DNA of 64,000 nt from Vallicoccus soli (lineage in GTDB: Bacteria > Actinomycetota > Actinomycetes > Motilibacterales > Motilibacteraceae), in the NCBI RefSeq assembly GCF_003594885.1, contig NZ_QZEZ01000001.1:310001-374000 (forward strand). Direction: 5' to 3'. The stretch's first letter is position 1. Every line of letters starts with the position of its first letter. The notes beneath the pieces were generated by a model. It ran no database searches. It was not told the DNA's origin and worked only from the letters and a program-made list of their open reading frames with translations. A program made the translations under genes and the position numbers. This document shows positions 63,012 to 64,000 of this stretch, piece by piece.

Positions 63012-63305
63012 ATGGACGCCGCGAACGCGCTGCCGGTCACCGGCGGCCCGGACGCCGGGCTCAGCGAGCGGGACCGCGAGGTCCTCGCGTTCGAGCGCCA
63101 GTGGTGGAAGTACGCCGGCGCCAAGGAGCAGGCGGTCCGCGACCTGTTCGACATGTCGGCCACCCGCTACTACCAGGTGCTCAACGCCCTCATCGACCGG
63201 CCCGAGGCCCTGGCGCACGACCCCATGCTCGTCAAGCGGCTGCGCCGGCTGCGCGCGAGCCGCCAGCGCGCCCGCTCCGCCCGCCGCCTCGGCATCGAGC
63301 TCTGA
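63012..63305 (+). CDS. DUF3263 protein
   Basis: A 97-aa predicted helical protein of the actinobacteria-specific DUF3263 family: LSERDREVLAFERQWWKYAG, then KEQAVRDLFDMSATRYYQVL, which has an HTH-like look, and the basic C-terminal RRLRASRQRARSARRLGIEL. It may bind DNA, but no function is established. It is regularly followed by a LytR_C protein, as here 5 nt later. ATG 63012 is supported by the upstream promoter and GGGGGAG. Confidence 0.9.
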   Translation: MDAANALPVTGGPDAGLSERDREVLAFERQWWKYAGAKEQAVRDLFDMSATRYYQVLNALIDRPEALAHDPMLVKRLRRLRASRQRARSARRLGIEL

Positions 63306-63310
63306 CCCCG

Positions 63311-63970
63311 GTGGGCGAGGAGCGGGAGGACCAGCAGGGCGGCCTCGGCGCGCGCACCCGCCGGGGCGCGCACCGCGCGCGGCCCGAGCCGTGGCGCGCG
63401 GTGGTGCCGGCGGTCGTGCTCGCCGCGGTGGTCGCGGGCGGTGCGGTGGCGCTCACCACCGGGGACGACGGGGGCGGGCCGTCGACGACGACCGCGTCCG
63501 AGCAGCAGCCGGCGGCGCAGCCCCCGGCGACGGCCACCGCTGCGGCCGAGCCGTCCGAGCAGCCGTCGGGGAGCCCGTCGGGGGAGCCGTCCGAGGAGCC
63601 GTCCGGGGAGCCGTCCGGGGACCCGTCCGGGGAGCCGTCCGAGGAGCCGTCCGAGGAGCCGTCCGAGGACGCGACGCAGGACGAGGGCGGGGCGGCCGGC
63701 GGCGCCGAGGTCGTCGTGCTCAACCAGACGTCGGTCAAGGGCCTCGCCGCGAGCCTCGCGGAGGACCTGCGCGGCGAGGGGTGGGCCGTGACCGGCACCG
63801 GCAACTTCCGCGGCACCGTGCCGTCGACGACGGTCTACTACCCCGAGGGCCTGCAGGACGAGGCCGAGGCGGTCGCCGCCGACCTGCCCGGGCCCGACCG
63901 CACGCGCCCGGTGTTCGGCAACCTGTCGCGCGACGCCCTCACGGTGGTCGTCACGGAGGACATCCGCTAG
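63311..63970 (+). CDS. LytR_C domain envelope protein
   Basis: A 219-aa membrane-anchored protein: cytoplasmic Arg/Glu-rich N-terminus (1-35), a single span (AVVPAVVLAAVVAGGAVAL), and a disordered stalk with repeated PSEEPSGEPS-like units encoded by tandem 15-nt DNA repeats (about 63560-63670). It ends in a C-terminal LytR_C domain (about 135-219; EVVVLNQTSVKGLAASLAED and PSTTVYYPEGLQDEAEAVA). LytR_C domains accompany LCP cell-wall ligases; alone they may bind envelope components. GTG 63311, coupled to DUF3263. Confidence 0.85.
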   Translation: MGEEREDQQGGLGARTRRGAHRARPEPWRAVVPAVVLAAVVAGGAVALTTGDDGGGPSTTTASEQQPAAQPPATATAAAEPSEQPSGSPSGEPSEEPSGEPSGDPSGEPSEEPSEEPSEDATQDEGGAAGGAEVVVLNQTSVKGLAASLAEDLRGEGWAVTGTGNFRGTVPSTTVYYPEGLQDEAEAVAADLPGPDRTRPVFGNLSRDALTVVVTEDIR

Positions 63971-63984
63971 GGCAGGCTGGGCGG

Positions 63985-64000
63985 GTGAGCACCCTCCCCG
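63985..64000 (+). CDS. Possible start of next gene, cut by window edge
   Basis: GTG at 63985 opens a frame reading VSTLP up to the window end. CAGGCT (63973-63978) lies 6 nt upstream, repeating the box-to-start spacing of other genes here. Too short to identify. Confidence 0.3.

Overview
The window is chromosomal DNA from a very high-GC actinomycete. Evidence for this is the near-universal G/C third positions, frequent GTG starts and many 4-nt stop/start overlaps. It carries two mycothiol genes (mshA, mshD), GlnR, CarD, SenX3-RegX3, an HbhA-like protein and an RsiG-type c-di-GMP anti-sigma factor. From memory, the gene order recalls the Streptomyces coelicolor SCO4145-SCO4240 region (ppk, mshD, glnR, sulfurtransferase, nur, carD, ispD, ispF, cysS, rlmB) and the Mycobacterium tuberculosis Rv0474-Rv0491 region (HTH, hbhA, DUF2516, mshA, ybjN, gpm, senX3, regX3). 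I do not name a species. RsiG suggests a relative that keeps a WhiG/FliA-type sigma factor. I saw no phage, insertion sequence or CRISPR array.

Layout. 1-5.65 kb: polyphosphate kinase (cut by the window edge), mshD and glnR on the minus strand, then a MoaD/ThiS protein and three small membrane or envelope genes. 5.7-7.5 kb: a sulfur block with a short leader peptide, rhodanese-type sulfurtransferase, DUF1416 and DsrE-like protein. 7.5-12.6 kb: a 35-aa membrane peptide, nitrobindin-like protein, Nur-type Fur regulator, YgfZ, D-aminoacyl-tRNA deacylase, and the overlapping trio beta-keto acid cleavage enzyme, RsiG, asparaginase. 12.7-20.9 kb: SixA, DUF3152 protease, exonuclease III, epimerase, HTH/HbhA/DUF2516/Nudix cluster, DUF305 lipoprotein and secreted LVIVD protein. 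21-26.5 kb: phosphoglycerate mutase, PhoU, SenX3-RegX3 with a PHO-box-like repeat, MshA and YbjN. 26.5-30.4 kb: methyltransferase, lipoprotein, UbiA, a redoxin-like protein and CarD.

30.7-39.9 kb sits between carD and ispF and looks like accessory material. It holds acetoin/pyruvate dehydrogenase-type E1 alpha and beta, a lipoyl E2-like protein whose catalytic domain is degraded, a complete galactitol-family PTS (IIB, IIC, IIA), a SorC-family regulator, a well-conserved IspD-type cytidylyltransferase, and an ECF sigma factor with a membrane partner. The protein in the usual IspD place beside ispF is degenerate. Housekeeping order resumes with ispF, cysS, rlmB, DUF4032 and a UgpC/MsiK-type ATPase. 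After that come GntR, MFS, LacI, a two-component operon with an Asp/Arg-repeat exported protein, tRNA-Thr, an organic-acid module (CitE-like lyase, CoA transferase, GntP permease), two divergent orphan histidine kinases, a cold-shock protein, DUF3263 and a LytR_C protein.

The signals most worth following are five. First, a 22-bp-period intergenic repeat family with core GCCGTGATCATGCAG at six loci. Second, a histidine kinase whose membrane domain aligns with the ethylene-binding domain of plant ETR1, keeping the Cys and His ligands. Third, the degraded E2 and duplicated IspD in the PTS island. Fourth, RsiG with both c-di-GMP motifs intact. Fifth, a recurring start architecture in which a TAnnnT-like box lies 6-7 nt before the start codon, implying many leaderless mRNAs.
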